DNA of 64,000 nt from Bryobacterales bacterium (GCA_022823865.1 JAJEHF010000065.1:1-64000); one strand, 5' to 3'. Positions 37,415 through 45,892 are shown, numbered from the stretch's first letter. The notes: generated by a model from the letters alone, not told the origin. A program made the numbers and translations.

Positions 37415-38464
37415 CTAGTCGTCGGACTTGCCCAGCACGTCCTGTTCCAATATGCGGGCTCCCCGCAAGATGCCTTCGAACGAGTAATTGGCCTCGTGGC
37501 AGGCGTACTCGTAGACCCTGCTCTCGGTCGCCGGCCAAACGTACTCGCCGCTCCAGGGCTCCGTCCACACCGTCGGATCCTCGACCGTGAACTGGTAGCG
37601 CAGGGTCTTGTCGTCAATGCGCGAGAAGCGCTCGACCACGTGCAGGTCGCGCGTAGCCCCCGATAGCGCCGGGCGGTCGCTGAAATTGGTCGTGTCGACC
37701 ACCAGCGTGTCGCCCTCCCAATGCCCGATCGAGTCGCCCAGCCAGCCGCGGACGTCGTCGGGGGCATGCTCGGAATTCAGGCGGATGATGCGCGCGTCGT
37801 GCACCATCTCGACCAGGATCATGACGTAGTCGTCGGTCTGCACGATCCGCTTCAGGTTGTTGTACAGCACCGGCAGCATGGGCGGGCCCCCGGTGGAGCC
37901 GAACCCCAGCAGGCAGCGCTCCGCGAGCGGCCTCAGCTCGGGGTCGTCATACGGGCCGGGTTCGACCCCTTCCTTGATCCACCAGGCCTCGCCTTTATTC
38001 GGGCGGCTGCGCTTGCGCCGCTCGGCGAGCCGCGCCTTGGCTGCCGGAGTCATCTCCGGATGGCGCCCGTTCTTCGGATCAGTGATGATCGAGGTGCGCC
38101 ATTTCCCGTCGATCTTGAAGGCCCCGCTGCCGCGGTCGATCCAGAACGAGTTGTAGCCCCCGACGTTGCCGGCCGCGCCGGTTGACCCATCGCCGCCTTC
38201 CGGAGGCGCTCCCCGTTCCGGGTCGGTGGCCGCGTTGCGGCGGGCCATGTATTCCGCCTCCTTGCGGGCGATCTCCTGCGCTTCCTCGTCGGTGAGCGTG
38301 AGCTTGTCGCCGAACTTGGCAGGGCGTTGCAATGGCGTCAGGGTCGCGATGTCATAGGTCCCGGACAGGTCTGGCCGCTCGGCAGCGGCCTTCGAGTCGT
38401 CGGCCGCCCAAACGGGCGCGACGACCATCGCCAGGGCGGCGATGAGCAAGATACGATTCGACAT
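37415..38464 (-). CDS. secreted protein of unknown function, GxWEGDTLVV family (copy 2)
   Basis: A 349-residue exported protein with signal peptide ending VWA. The C-terminal third carries GHWEGDTLVVDTTNFSD, RDLHVVERF and TEPWSGEYVWP, and ends near YACHEANYSFEGILRG. The same motifs occur in the gene just upstream, so the two are paralogues. A proline/glycine-rich segment lies around 80-115. These proteins are frequent beside DUF6152 in Acidobacteriota, but no function is known to me. There are 32 bp to the DUF6152 gene, consistent with cotranscription. Confidence 0.75.
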   Translation of the reverse strand: MSNRILLIAALAMVVAPVWAADDSKAAAERPDLSGTYDIATLTPLQRPAKFGDKLTLTDEEAQEIARKEAEYMARRNAATDPERGAPPEGGDGSTGAAGNVGGYNSFWIDRGSGAFKIDGKWRTSIITDPKNGRHPEMTPAAKARLAERRKRSRPNKGEAWWIKEGVEPGPYDDPELRPLAERCLLGFGSTGGPPMLPVLYNNLKRIVQTDDYVMILVEMVHDARIIRLNSEHAPDDVRGWLGDSIGHWEGDTLVVDTTNFSDRPALSGATRDLHVVERFSRIDDKTLRYQFTVEDPTVWTEPWSGEYVWPATESRVYEYACHEANYSFEGILRGARILEQDVLGKSDD

Positions 38465-38569
38465 GACAGGTCTACCTCCCTTCTGCGGGCCGGAATCTCG
38501 CGCGCGAGCCCGACCCTGCGGCATGCTCGCAGCCGAACCAGTCCACGCTGCGCACGTCGGACATGGCGG

Positions 38570-39421
38570 CTACCTCTCCAGCGGGTGGCGGCGATACTCG
38601 CCGAAGAGCAGTTCCTCGACGAATTCGACGCACTTGAAGTCCATCAGGCGGGCGTCCTTTTCCACGCGCCGGTACAGCGGCATGGAGATCTTCCACGGAC
38701 GCGTGAAGACCTCCGGATCGGAGATCTCCGCCTCGTATTGGATGTGATACGGAGAACTGAGGGTGTACCGCTCGGTCACGCGCAGCTGGTTGCTGTGGTG
38801 CGTGCCCGACCGGTCGAACCAGGTCTGGTCGCTCAGCCCGGTGACCTCCACGACAAGAGTGTCACCCTCCCAGCGCCCCACCGACTGGCCCATCCAGGCA
38901 TCGGTCTCGGCAGGGCCGACATCGCGCATGTAGATCTCGCGCACGGCGCCGGCGAACTCGTAGGCGATGAACACCGAATCTTCGTTCTGGAAGATCTGGA
39001 ACGGGAACGGCATGTACGTGGCGCGCGGCACGCCCGGCAGGTAGCACTTCACCTCCGGGTCCCGCTCGATCCAGTGGGCCCGGTTCTCTTCCCGCCGCTT
39101 GGCCGCCTCCGGCTTGTACGGGATCTTGCCGCCTTCCACCACGCCCATGCCGCCAGGCACCGCGCCGACGGCGCCGAGCCCCAATACGGGCACGGCCGGC
39201 AGCGGGCCGTGCGGACCGTCCCGGAGCATCATGGCGGGACGCGCCATGTGGCGCTCGATGTCGTAGTTGGCAGTGTTGAGGGCCTGCCAAATGCCGTTCA
39301 GGTCTGGCTTGCCGTCGGGCAGGCGGGACGGTTCGAAATCGGCCGACTGGGCCCACACCGGCAGGGCCACGGCCGAGAGTGCAAGTGCGATCGCAAGCAG
39401 TCGGGTCACAACATCACGCAT
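38570..39421 (-). CDS. secreted protein of unknown function, GxWEGDTLVV family (copy 1)
   Basis: A 283-residue exported protein: signal peptide ending VWAQ, DGKPDLNGIWQALNTANYD at the mature start, then GRWEGDTLVVEVTGLSD and LRVTERYTL, which align with the neighbouring copy. It ends KCVEFVEELLFGEYRRHPLE. The start at MRDVVTRLL was chosen for the best signal peptide. Same strand as its paralogue, the DUF6152 gene and the NHL protein. Function unknown. Confidence 0.75.
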   Translation of the reverse strand: MRDVVTRLLAIALALSAVALPVWAQSADFEPSRLPDGKPDLNGIWQALNTANYDIERHMARPAMMLRDGPHGPLPAVPVLGLGAVGAVPGGMGVVEGGKIPYKPEAAKRREENRAHWIERDPEVKCYLPGVPRATYMPFPFQIFQNEDSVFIAYEFAGAVREIYMRDVGPAETDAWMGQSVGRWEGDTLVVEVTGLSDQTWFDRSGTHHSNQLRVTERYTLSSPYHIQYEAEISDPEVFTRPWKISMPLYRRVEKDARLMDFKCVEFVEELLFGEYRRHPLER

Positions 39422-39506
39422 GATACCGCTTTTGCGCACCCGAGCGGCACGCCCTAGAAAAGCCCGGCCGGCCGCGCAGCCACATCCGGTCCCTCGATGC
39501 TGCGCG

Positions 39507-40478
39507 TCAATTCCCGCGGACGAACTTCTGGATCCTGCCGTTCACCGTTTCGGCGGCGTAGATGGCCCCGTCGGTGCCCACGGCAATGCTGTGCACTTGG
39601 TGCAGCTGCCCCGGCTCCGAACCGTCCGAGCCGAACCAGCCGAGCACCTCTCCCTCGAGCGACAGCTTCGAGATCCGCCCCAGGTCTCCGTCGCACATCC
39701 ACAGCACCTCGGCACGCCGGTCGTAAGCCAGATTCCACGGCGTGCCAAGGCCGTTCCACGTGGCCATGTGCTCGCCATCGGTGTCGAAGACCTGGATGCG
39801 CTTGTTGCCGCGATCCACGGCGTAGAGCCGGTCCCGGCTGTCTACGGCCACGCCGTGGACTAGGTCGAACTGGCCGTCTGCCGTGCCCGGCCCGCCCCAA
39901 TGCTTGACATACGTGCCGGAGGGGTCGTACTTGACGATGCGAGTGTTGCGATAGCCGTCGGCGATGTAGACGTTGCCATCGCTGTCGTGCGCCACGCCCG
40001 CGGGACGGTTGAAGGCGTAGGGGGCTTCGTTGCTGCCAAGGCTGGCGGCGAATCCTCCGATCATCAGCAGCGTGCGGCCCGCGGCAGAGTACTTGTACAC
40101 GGCGTGCGAATCGCGCGCCACCAGCCAGATGCCACCGTCCGGTCCGACCGCCATGCCGTGAGCGGTAGCCTGATGGGTCGACACGGTCTTGTCTTCCTTC
40201 CAAGACTGGATCAGGCTGCCATCGCTGGAGAACTGAATCAGCGGATGGGAGCCGCGGTTGTAGAACCAAACGCCGCCTTGGTGATCGACCGCGACAGCCA
40301 TGCCCGCGCCGGACACGTAGCCGTCCGGGAACTCGCCCCAGCCAACGACCGGCTTGTACGGCAGCTCTGGCTGCGCCGCAAGTGGCAGCGTCAGCAAGAC
40401 AAGACTTGCGAGGAGCAACGGCGCCCAGATCGGGGCAACAGCGCGACTACGCGAGCGGAGGTAGAAGCTGATGGGCAT
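39507..40478 (-). CDS. exported NHL-repeat six-bladed beta-propeller
   Basis: A 323-residue protein with a long signal peptide (ending PLAAQ near 35) and repeated NHL blades: GMAVAVDHQGGVWFYNR, GMAVGPDGGIWLVAR, GVAHDSDGNVYIADGYRN, GVAVDSRDRLYAVDRGN, SIAVGTDGAIYAAETVN. It resembles peptidyl-amidoglycolate lyase-like propellers, but the catalytic residues cannot be assigned with confidence. TATGCT ends seven bases before the ATG, marking the probable promoter of the four-gene secreted-protein run. Confidence 0.82.
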   Translation of the reverse strand: MPISFYLRSRSRAVAPIWAPLLLASLVLLTLPLAAQPELPYKPVVGWGEFPDGYVSGAGMAVAVDHQGGVWFYNRGSHPLIQFSSDGSLIQSWKEDKTVSTHQATAHGMAVGPDGGIWLVARDSHAVYKYSAAGRTLLMIGGFAASLGSNEAPYAFNRPAGVAHDSDGNVYIADGYRNTRIVKYDPSGTYVKHWGGPGTADGQFDLVHGVAVDSRDRLYAVDRGNKRIQVFDTDGEHMATWNGLGTPWNLAYDRRAEVLWMCDGDLGRISKLSLEGEVLGWFGSDGSEPGQLHQVHSIAVGTDGAIYAAETVNGRIQKFVRGN

Positions 40479-40485
40479 GCGCCGG

Positions 40486-40491
40486 AGCATA
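40486..40491 (-). promoter_or_regulatory. candidate -10 (TATGCT), leaderless
   Basis: On the minus strand it ends seven bases before the NHL-protein ATG. Confidence 0.4.
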
Positions 40492-40671
40492 GCAGATGCT
40501 GCGGTTCGGGCGAGTCTTGCCCCCACTCCCCATTCCTCCTAGCTCGTGGGGCCCTCTTTGGCCAGACTCGGCGAGCCAGCTACTGGTGCCTCGATACAGT
40601 GCTCAGAATTCCGCCGGACTCGATGCTGCCGTCTCCAAGAGCTTGCGAGATACATCATGATGCATAGGGTG

Positions 40672-40677
40672 TATGAT
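40672..40677 (+). promoter_or_regulatory. candidate -10 (TATGAT) of vapBC
   Basis: It ends seven bases before the antitoxin ATG. The AT-rich flanks repeat GATGCAT on both sides (about 40660 and 40682), which suits autoregulation by the ribbon-helix-helix antitoxin. Confidence 0.45.
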
Positions 40678-40684
40678 TAGATGC

Positions 40685-40936
40685 ATGAGGACCACGCTGA
40701 GCATCCACGATGGCCTGTATGCCGACATCAAGAAGTTGGCCAAGGAGTCCAACAGGAGCATTTCGTCGATCGTCCACGACTTTCTCCTCGAATCCCTGAT
40801 TCGGCGCAGCAATAGGAGCCGTGATCCAGTCGAACTTCCGGTGTTCCATGGAACCGGAACCCGGCCGGGCGTTGACATCACCGACAACGCTGGCCTCCTC
40901 GCGATCATGGAGGACAAGGGCGATGGTCCTGCCTGA
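40685..40936 (+). CDS. VapB-type ribbon-helix-helix antitoxin
   Basis: An 83-residue antitoxin: MRTTLSIHDGLYADIKKLAKESNRSISSIVHDFL forms the DNA-binding ribbon-helix-helix. The tail LPVFHGTGTRPGVDITDN is the toxin-neutralising arm seen in this subfamily. It overlaps the toxin gene by 14 bp. It should repress its own promoter with the toxin bound. The start is at the second in-frame ATG, fitting the -10 position. Confidence 0.88.
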   Translation: MRTTLSIHDGLYADIKKLAKESNRSISSIVHDFLLESLIRRSNRSRDPVELPVFHGTGTRPGVDITDNAGLLAIMEDKGDGPA

Positions 40937-41387
40937 CGTCAATGTCTTGATTGCGGCGTATCGAGCCGATTCCCTCGAGCATGAGCGGTGTCGCACTTGG
41001 TTGATGTCAGTTGTGCACGGTGACAATGCCTTTGCGGTCTCTGAACTCGTCCTCAGCGGTTTCCTCCGTATCGTCACCAATCCGCGAGTGTTCAGCAATC
41101 CATCCCCGTTCAGCAGTGCACTTGAGTTTGTGGACGCGATCCGGGACTTGGACCATTGCGTTGACTTACGTCCGAGAGATCGGCATTGGAGAATCTTCAC
41201 TAAGCTCTGCGGGCAGGCCGAAGCAAGAGGGGACTTGGTCTCGGACGCCTACCACGCGGCCTTGGCAATCGAGTCTGGTTCGGAGTGGATAACGCTGGAC
41301 AGCGACTTCGCACGGTTCCCTGGATTGAAGTGGGGCCGGCCGCCACTACTGCACCAAGTGATCCAGCAGTCTGGCGAGGCACCATGA
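40923..41387 (+). CDS. VapC-type PIN ribonuclease toxin
   Basis: A 154-residue PIN toxin: MVLPDVNVLIAAYRAD with catalytic D5, VSELVLSGFLRIVTNP with the next acidic residue, and LVSDAYHAALAIESG and WITLDSDFARFPGL with the last aspartates. It matches the TA subfamily paired with this antitoxin type. Expected activity is Mg2+-dependent cleavage of an RNA, perhaps tRNA. Translation is coupled to the antitoxin by overlap. Confidence 0.9.
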   Translation: MVLPDVNVLIAAYRADSLEHERCRTWLMSVVHGDNAFAVSELVLSGFLRIVTNPRVFSNPSPFSSALEFVDAIRDLDHCVDLRPRDRHWRIFTKLCGQAEARGDLVSDAYHAALAIESGSEWITLDSDFARFPGLKWGRPPLLHQVIQQSGEAP

Positions 41388-41514
41388 TCGAGCGGACTGC
41401 TCGCGGGTGGCTCGTCTCACACATAGGAATTTGAAATCACGGTGTCAAGACGTGGAGATCGCAGGGACCACCATCGCGCGTGATCGTGGCGGGCTGACAA
41501 CGCTTCGGCCGTGG

Positions 41515-41520
41515 TAAGCT
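41515..41520 (+). promoter_or_regulatory. candidate -10 (TAAGCT), leaderless
   Basis: It ends six bases before the TTG start of the isomerase-like gene. CTGACA at 41494-41499 is a possible -35 with a short 15-nt spacer. Confidence 0.35.
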
Positions 41521-41526
41521 TCCACT

Positions 41527-42420
41527 TTGTTCAATCCCATCCTCTTCTCGGTGAGTTACTCGGGGTCTTGGGGGCAGGCTAGTCTGTCGGTCGAGCAATT
41601 CGTCGAAAAGGCCGCCGAACTCGGTTATCAGGGCGTCATGCTTGGAGGCAAGCGCCCACACCTGAGTCCGCTTGACTGGAACGACGCTGCTCGCGCCGCC
41701 CTCCGCCGGCGCATCGAAGCCGCGGGCCTCGAGCACGTCGTCGTGGCGGGCTACAACAACTTCACGGCGGATCTCGAGCACGCCGAAGTTCCGATGAGGG
41801 AGATCCAGGTTGCGTACGTGACAGAACTGGCGCGACTGACTCAACAGATCGGCGGAAACAAGGTGCGGATCTTTACCGGCTACGAGCATCCGTCCGAGGG
41901 ATACCTGCCTCAATGGAACCTTGTGGCCGATTGCCTGAAGGAATGCGCCCACAGCGCCGCGGAGTTCGGAGTCACTCTGGCTGTGCAGAATCACCACGAT
42001 ATAGGGGCTGACTTCCGATCGCACAGGGACCTGCTCGAAGCCGTGGGAGAGCCGAACTGCCGCGCAGGATTCGACGCATGGTCGCCCGCCCTGCACGGCG
42101 TGGACATAGCAGAGGCGGCACGAGCGATGGCCTCGCTGACGGTTCACACGACCGTAGCCGACTATCAGCGCCGGCCTCGCTTCGTTTACGAACCGGACGC
42201 CGTCAACTATCGGTCAGTGACGCCCTACTCGCAGGCCGTTCCCATGGGGGAAGGGTTCCTGGACTACCAAGGCTTCTTTGCGGGGTTGCGGAGCGGCAGT
42301 TTCGATGGGACGGTGGCGTACGAGATGTGTTCGCCGCTGCTGGGAGGCGGATCGGAGGAGAATCTCGACCGGCATGCAACGAAATTCTTGGAATACCTGA
42401 AGGCATTGCCCCCGGGCTGA
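41527..42420 (+). CDS. xylose-isomerase-like TIM-barrel (sugar phosphate isomerase/epimerase)
   Basis: A 297-residue AP-endonuclease-2-type TIM barrel. Motifs: FSVSYSGSWG, AAELGYQGVMLGG, GNKVRIFTGYEHP, VTLAVQNHHDIGAD and FDAWSPALHG with expected metal ligands (E/H/D), and VAYEMCSPLLGGG. Likely reaction is isomerisation or epimerisation of a sugar or inositol derivative. It begins with TTG. It lies about 260 bp before the microcompartment operon on the same strand, so a role in the same sugar pathway is possible. Confidence 0.82.
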   Translation: MFNPILFSVSYSGSWGQASLSVEQFVEKAAELGYQGVMLGGKRPHLSPLDWNDAARAALRRRIEAAGLEHVVVAGYNNFTADLEHAEVPMREIQVAYVTELARLTQQIGGNKVRIFTGYEHPSEGYLPQWNLVADCLKECAHSAAEFGVTLAVQNHHDIGADFRSHRDLLEAVGEPNCRAGFDAWSPALHGVDIAEAARAMASLTVHTTVADYQRRPRFVYEPDAVNYRSVTPYSQAVPMGEGFLDYQGFFAGLRSGSFDGTVAYEMCSPLLGGGSEENLDRHATKFLEYLKALPPG

Positions 42421-42683
42421 ACTAACAGGGTCTGCCAGCCCGGGCTGCATGTCGCGTCCGGAGCTTGCCGCTGGAAGCACCCGCGCATTGGACGCTACCA
42501 TGCGTCGGGCAGATCGCCGCACCTCACGATGCCGACACCGGCGTAACCAGCACCTCAACCTGTGATTGAGCCGGCCCACTTTCGGGCGTGCGAGTCCGCG
42601 TCCCGCGGGCCAACCGATGGTGCCGCGCAGCTACGGGGTGCATTGCACCGGCCCGCCGGAAACCGATACGCTAGGAATTCGCC

Positions 42684-43481
42684 ATGGTGAAGACCGAACG
42701 CGAGTTCGCGGCCGACATCGTGCAGGTCGGCAAGCTGGTCTACAGCAAGGGGTGGGTCGCCGCCAACGACGGCAACATCTCGATCCGCCTCGACGACGAG
42801 CGCATCATGTGTACGCCGACCGGGGTGTCGAAAGGCATGATGCACGTCGACGACATCATCATCGTCGACTACGACGGCAACAAGATCTCCGGCCGCCTCG
42901 AGCGCACGTCGGAGATCAAGATGCACCTGAAGATCTACGAGTTGCGCGAAGACATCGACTCCGTGGTGCATGCGCACCCCCCGACGGCGACAGGCTTCGC
43001 CGCGGCAGGACGCGCCCTGAACACAGCGCTATTGCCGGAGGTGGTGATCGGTCTCGGCTGCGTGCCGCTGGCGGACTACGGCCTGCCCGGCACGGACGCG
43101 CTGACCGAGCCGATGCTGCCGCTGATCCCGCAGTACGACGCGCTGCTGCTGGGCAATCACGGCGCGGTGACGTACGGCAAGGATGTCATGCAGGCATTCT
43201 TCCGCATGGAGACCGTCGAACTCTTCGCGCGCATCAATTTCGTCGCCGAGATGCTGGGCGGAGCGCGCCCGCTGCCGCGCCTGGAAGTCGACAAGCTGTT
43301 CGAGTCGCGCGGCCGCTACGGCGTCGCCTCGCGGGCTGAGCAGCAACCCGGCTGCCCGGTCTCGGCCGAGGATGTGTCCGGGCAGGCACCGGGCGCATCG
43401 ATCGGCGACAATGGTATTTTCGTGACCCGGGACGAATTAGTCCAACTGCTGGAAGAAGCGATCCGGGCCAGAGGAGGGTAA
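42684..43481 (+). CDS. class II aldolase with probable encapsulation peptide
   Basis: A 265-residue zinc aldolase of the L-fuculose/L-rhamnulose-1-phosphate type, which splits the sugar phosphate to DHAP and lactaldehyde. Catalytic E77 is in TSEIKMH. The zinc histidines are H96, H98 and H159, and GNISIR and TPTGVSKG bind phosphate. After the catalytic domain (to about 215) comes a flexible linker, then an amphipathic helix, FVTRDELVQLLEEAIRA, at 246-262. This is how enzymes are targeted into bacterial microcompartments. The shell genes follow directly. No Shine-Dalgarno sequence is seen. Confidence 0.9.
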   Translation: MVKTEREFAADIVQVGKLVYSKGWVAANDGNISIRLDDERIMCTPTGVSKGMMHVDDIIIVDYDGNKISGRLERTSEIKMHLKIYELREDIDSVVHAHPPTATGFAAAGRALNTALLPEVVIGLGCVPLADYGLPGTDALTEPMLPLIPQYDALLLGNHGAVTYGKDVMQAFFRMETVELFARINFVAEMLGGARPLPRLEVDKLFESRGRYGVASRAEQQPGCPVSAEDVSGQAPGASIGDNGIFVTRDELVQLLEEAIRARGG

Positions 43482-43488
43482 TTAACTC

Positions 43489-43770
43489 ATGGGTGAGGCT
43501 CTAGGACTAATCGAGACCCGCGGATTCGTTTCCTTGGTGGAATCCGCCGATGCCGCGGTCAAGGCAGCCAACGTCACGTTGGTGGGTTGGGAGAAAATCG
43601 GCTCGGGCTACGTGACCGTACTGATGCGCGGCGACGTAGCCGCGGTCAAGGCTGCCACCGACGCCGGCGCGGCGGCCGCCCGCCGCGTTGGCGAGTTGAT
43701 CTCGGTCCACGTCATCCCGCGGCCGCACAGCAACCTGGACCAGATCTTCACGATCTCGCCCTCCGACTAG
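43489..43770 (+). CDS. microcompartment hexameric shell protein (BMC-H)
   Basis: A 93-residue single-domain BMC protein forming the hexagonal facets of the shell. [28 protein letters not shown] and [23 protein letters not shown] are the PF00936 signature. [15 protein letters not shown] is the usual end. GAGGAGGG at 43471-43478 is a strong ribosome-binding site, in contrast to the leaderless genes around. It is the only BMC-H gene in the locus. Confidence 0.96.
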   Translation: MGEALGLIETRGFVSLVESADAAVKAANVTLVGWEKIGSGYVTVLMRGDVAAVKAATDAGAAAARRVGELISVHVIPRPHSNLDQIFTISPSD

Positions 43771-43811
43771 GCCGTACCCTCGGCTGAGTTCCGCAGCGGA
43801 GAATCTGCCCA

Positions 43812-44090
43812 ATGGTCCTTGCGCGCGTCGTTGGCAACGTGGTGGCCACGCGCAAGGATGCGCGGCTGGAGGGCAAGAAGCTGCTTGTCCTGCAGCACCT
43901 CACGCCCGCCGGCGCTCCCCGCGATCAATACGTGGTCGCCCTGGACACGGTCGGGGCCGGCGACGGGGAGCGGGTGCTCTGCGTGGCCGGAAGCTCGGCC
44001 CGCATGGCTTCCGGCATGAAGGACACCCCGGTCGACACGGCGATCGTGGGCATCGTCGACGAAATCAGCATGCTGCCGGGAGAGGGCTGA
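43812..44090 (+). CDS. microcompartment pentameric vertex protein (BMC-P), copy 1
   Basis: A 92-residue EutN/CcmL protein that caps shell vertices. LARVVGNVVATRKDARLEGKKLLVLQ and VVALDTVGAGDGERVLCVAGSSAR are the PF03319 signature, ending in VGIVDEISM. The stop overlaps the next start by one base. Three different BMC-P copies in a row are characteristic of the planctomycete/verrucomicrobial-type compartment. Confidence 0.95.
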   Translation: MVLARVVGNVVATRKDARLEGKKLLVLQHLTPAGAPRDQYVVALDTVGAGDGERVLCVAGSSARMASGMKDTPVDTAIVGIVDEISMLPGEG

Positions 44091-44356
44091 TGCGGCTGGC
44101 ACGCGTGGTGGGCAACGTCTGCGCCACCGTCAAGGATCCCCAGCTGGAAGGCCTGAAGCTGCTGCTGCTGCAGCCTGTTGATGCCGCCGGGGCAGATGTC
44201 GGCACGCCGCTCGTCGCGCTCGACGCGGTGGGCGCGGGTGCCGGGGAGACCGTGTACTGGTCGGGGCGGCGCGAGGCCTGCCTGGCATTCGACCCGCAAG
44301 TGCCTTCCGACGCCAGCGTGACCGGCATCGTCGACTCCGTCGCAGGACAGCGGTAA
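44090..44356 (+). CDS. microcompartment pentameric vertex protein (BMC-P), copy 2
   Basis: An 88-residue EutN/CcmL protein: RLARVVGNVCATVKDPQLEGLKLLLLQP, VALDAVGAGAGETVYW, ending VTGIVDSVAGQR. It is coupled to both neighbours by TGATG- and TAATG-type overlaps. Sequence divergence from the other two copies suggests that each has its own position or permeability. Confidence 0.94.
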   Translation: MRLARVVGNVCATVKDPQLEGLKLLLLQPVDAAGADVGTPLVALDAVGAGAGETVYWSGRREACLAFDPQVPSDASVTGIVDSVAGQR

Positions 44357-44649
44357 TGCTGCTCAGCAAGGTGGTGGGCGAGGTCGTCGCCACGCACAAC
44401 CACGCCACGCACGACGCGCTCAAGCTGCTGCTGGTCCGCCAGATCAACCGGGCCGGCGCCGAGCACGGCGCGCCGCTCGTCGCGGTGGACACGCTAGACG
44501 CGGGAGTGGGAGACACGGTCCTGCTGACACTCGACGGCTGGGCAGCCATGACCGCCGTCAGGCGTGCCAGGGCGCCCATCGACGCCGCCGTCATCGCGAT
44601 CGTGGACTCTGTCGACTGGCTCGATGCCGAGCCGGCCCGAGCCGATTAG
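44356..44649 (+). CDS. microcompartment pentameric vertex protein (BMC-P), copy 3
   Basis: A 97-residue EutN/CcmL protein and the most divergent of the three: LLSKVVGEVVATHNHATHDALKLLLVRQ, VAVDTLDAGVGDTVLL, VIAIVDSVDWL. The histidine-rich HNHATHD replaces the usual charged loop. It is the last gene of the shell operon; the oxidative enzymes usual for such compartments are not next to it. Confidence 0.93.
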   Translation: MLLSKVVGEVVATHNHATHDALKLLLVRQINRAGAEHGAPLVAVDTLDAGVGDTVLLTLDGWAAMTAVRRARAPIDAAVIAIVDSVDWLDAEPARAD

Positions 44650-44666
44650 GAACGGCGCTCGATTGA

Positions 44667-44672
44667 TACGAT
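44667..44672 (+). promoter_or_regulatory. candidate -10 (TACGAT)
   Basis: It ends eight bases before the ATG of the propeller gene, so a leaderless or near-leaderless transcript is likely. Confidence 0.35.
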
Positions 44673-44680
44673 GACGGGGT

Positions 44681-45892
44681 ATGCGGCGGGTTAGCCGTCG
44701 GTGTTTCCTGGCCGCCGCGACGGCGCCGCCAGTCGCCCGCGCGGTCGGCAGGGGGACGCGCCTGCAAGTCCGCTCGACCGAATTCCCGGACGGGCTGACA
44801 GGACGCGACATCACGCGCCTGACCGACCCGGCCGTCTTGCACCACCTGCCGGGCTCGCACCTCAGGTGCGCCGCGCGCAACAACAACTTCTTGCTGGTTG
44901 CCGCCGAGCACGGCGGCGCGAGGCACTTCCACCGCCTGGATCTGAAGCGCGAACGCCTGGTCCAGCTCACCGAAGGAGAGCCCGTCCACCCGTACGCCGC
45001 GCACCTGCGGCGCAACGACCGCGGCTTCTACTACCTGCAAGGCAACGAGCTGCTACAGGCAGACATGCAGGGAGGCGGTCAGCGAAGGCTGTTTGCCTGC
45101 CCGGAGGGCTGGGCCCTGACAGGCGACCTGGACATTTCGAGCGGAGAGCGCTACGCCGCCTTGATCGAAATCGCGGCAGACCACGTCGAGCCGACGCCCG
45201 AGCGGCAGTTCGCCCGCGAGCCGCATTGCCGCGTGCGCATCGTCGAGATCTCGCGCAACCCCTCCCGCGGCAGGAACTGGGTGGCAGCGGAGGAGCGCCG
45301 CTGGCTCTCGTCGCCGCGCTTCCGCCCTTGGAGGTCACAACTGCTCTACGCTCGCGAGGGGCCCTGGCGAAGGGTCCGCCGGCGGCTGCAGCTGGTCAAC
45401 CTCGACGGCAGCGGCAAGACCAGCCTGCGGCCGTCGAAGGGGGCCGAGCGCATCGGAGCGTCGTACTGGGCATCCGACGGGGGGCGCCTGCGCTTCGTGA
45501 GCTTTCCGGACGGCGAGAAATGGGCGGCGGGCATTCGCAGCATCCAGCCGGAGACCGGCGAGGAGACGGCCGACACCCCGTGCTCGGGGTTCGACTGGAT
45601 GACCGAGAACGCGGACGGCAGCGCGATTATCGGCGCGAGCCGGCGCCCGTCAGGGCCCAACATCTACGTGCTGTTCCCTCGCATGCGGCGCGAAATCACG
45701 CTGTGCGAGCACCTCAGCAGCCTCAAGCCGTATCCGCTGGCAGGCAGCGACAGGGCCGACCCGCGCGCGGCAGCGCCGGCGCCGGCGCTGGCGCCGGACA
45801 GCGCAACGGTCTATTTCTCCTCGGACTGGGAGGGCCTGCCGGCGGTGTACCGGATGCCAATCGACGACTTGGTCGAGACAGTGCTGGAATGA
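44681..45892 (+). CDS. oligogalacturonate-lyase-like (PL22-type) beta-propeller
   Basis: A 403-residue exported protein with an arginine-rich signal (MRRVSRRCFLAAAT). GRDITRLTDPAVLHHLPG, LVAAEHGGARHFHRLDLKRERLVQLTEG and VYFSSDWEGLPAVYRMPI follow the seven-bladed oligogalacturonate lyase pattern. The region where PL22 enzymes carry the Mn2+-binding Q-x-H-P-H (before SPDG) reads PAPALAPDS, with no histidine. Either the metal site is lost and the protein only binds ligand, or it has another function. It follows the shell genes by 31 bp. Confidence 0.65.
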   Translation: MRRVSRRCFLAAATAPPVARAVGRGTRLQVRSTEFPDGLTGRDITRLTDPAVLHHLPGSHLRCAARNNNFLLVAAEHGGARHFHRLDLKRERLVQLTEGEPVHPYAAHLRRNDRGFYYLQGNELLQADMQGGGQRRLFACPEGWALTGDLDISSGERYAALIEIAADHVEPTPERQFAREPHCRVRIVEISRNPSRGRNWVAAEERRWLSSPRFRPWRSQLLYAREGPWRRVRRRLQLVNLDGSGKTSLRPSKGAERIGASYWASDGGRLRFVSFPDGEKWAAGIRSIQPETGEETADTPCSGFDWMTENADGSAIIGASRRPSGPNIYVLFPRMRREITLCEHLSSLKPYPLAGSDRADPRAAAPAPALAPDSATVYFSSDWEGLPAVYRMPIDDLVETVLE

